Below are positions 6,962 to 7,091 of a stretch of 7,091 nt of DNA, piece by piece. This DNA comes from UBA11865 sp035686605 (GTDB taxonomy: Bacteria; Chloroflexota; Anaerolineae; Promineifilales; Promineifilaceae). The position numbers and the translations under genes were made by a program. The notes under the pieces were generated by a model that was given only the letters and a program-made list of their open reading frames with translations, made no database searches and had not been told where the DNA came from. The stretch is taken from the NCBI GenBank assembly GCA_035686605.1, contig DASRZI010000408.1, positions 1-7,091 on the forward strand. The letters are read 5' to 3'. Every line of letters starts with the position of its first letter. The stretch's first letter is position 1.

Positions 6962-7091
6962 TTAATCTTGCGCTCCGGCCGGACAGGTAACCAATATCTG
7001 AGTCCCCTGCCCCGGTGCACTTTCGAAGCTGATCTGCCCTCCAATTAATTGGGCTCTCTCACTCATGGATAGTAGACCGAGGCCTGGATCT
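6962..7091 (-). CDS. Sensor histidine kinase, C-terminal fragment (5' part outside the window)
   Basis: Only the last 42 residues and the TAA stop (6962-6964) are in the window; the gene continues past base 7091. The visible part begins DPGLGLLSMSERAQLIGG and continues with QISFESAPGQGTQILVTCP. This is the G2 box and final strands of the HATPase_c ATP-binding domain in the NarX/DesK-type histidine kinases that pair with NarL-family regulators. The protein would autophosphorylate on a conserved histidine, which lies upstream and is not visible, and pass the phosphate to the regulator encoded 42 bases downstream. The signal sensed and the membrane topology cannot be judged from this fragment. 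Confidence 0.93.
   Translation of the reverse strand, partial: DPGLGLLSMSERAQLIGGQISFESAPGQGTQILVTCPAGAQD

Overview
The window looks like a chromosomal segment of a free-living bacterium of roughly balanced GC content. A NarL/LuxR-type two-component pair sits next to a small multi-pass membrane protein, and there is a very large cytoplasmic carbohydrate-active enzyme. This mixture is reminiscent of Chloroflexota or a similar environmental phylum, but the taxon is an inference from protein style only. No RNA gene, CRISPR array, intact insertion sequence or intact phage gene is visible.

Layout: bases 1-726 hold no convincing intact gene, only degraded coding-like DNA and the left copy of a short diverged direct repeat. 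A single large plus-strand gene (727-4248, 1173 aa) encodes a protein whose layout and motifs fit clan GH-Q inverting glycoside phosphorylases (GH94/GH149/GH161 type), though it matches none of them exactly. Bases 4249-4963 are again gene-poor. They hold a short in-frame extension after the enzyme's stop codon, the right copy of the direct repeat (exactly 4174 bases from the left copy, without gaps) and a strong hairpin that can terminate transcription from both sides. Everything beyond is on the minus strand: the C-terminal end of a sensor histidine kinase (6962-7091, cut by the window edge), its NarL-family response regulator (6263-6919), and a 364-aa membrane protein (4964-6058) preceded by its own candidate promoter.

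How it works together: kinase and regulator are 42 bases apart and almost certainly co-transcribed. The membrane protein follows after about 200 bases and may be co-regulated or independent. The phosphorylase-like gene converges on the membrane protein gene, shares its terminator, and has no transporter or sugar regulator beside it in this window, so its substrate cannot be read from context. The two matching relics on either side of the enzyme gene are the most unusual structural signal. Their mismatch pattern is that of an old protein-coding sequence, now frame-disrupted, which suggests that the enzyme gene lies in a region shaped by duplication, insertion or decay of a mobile or phage-like element.
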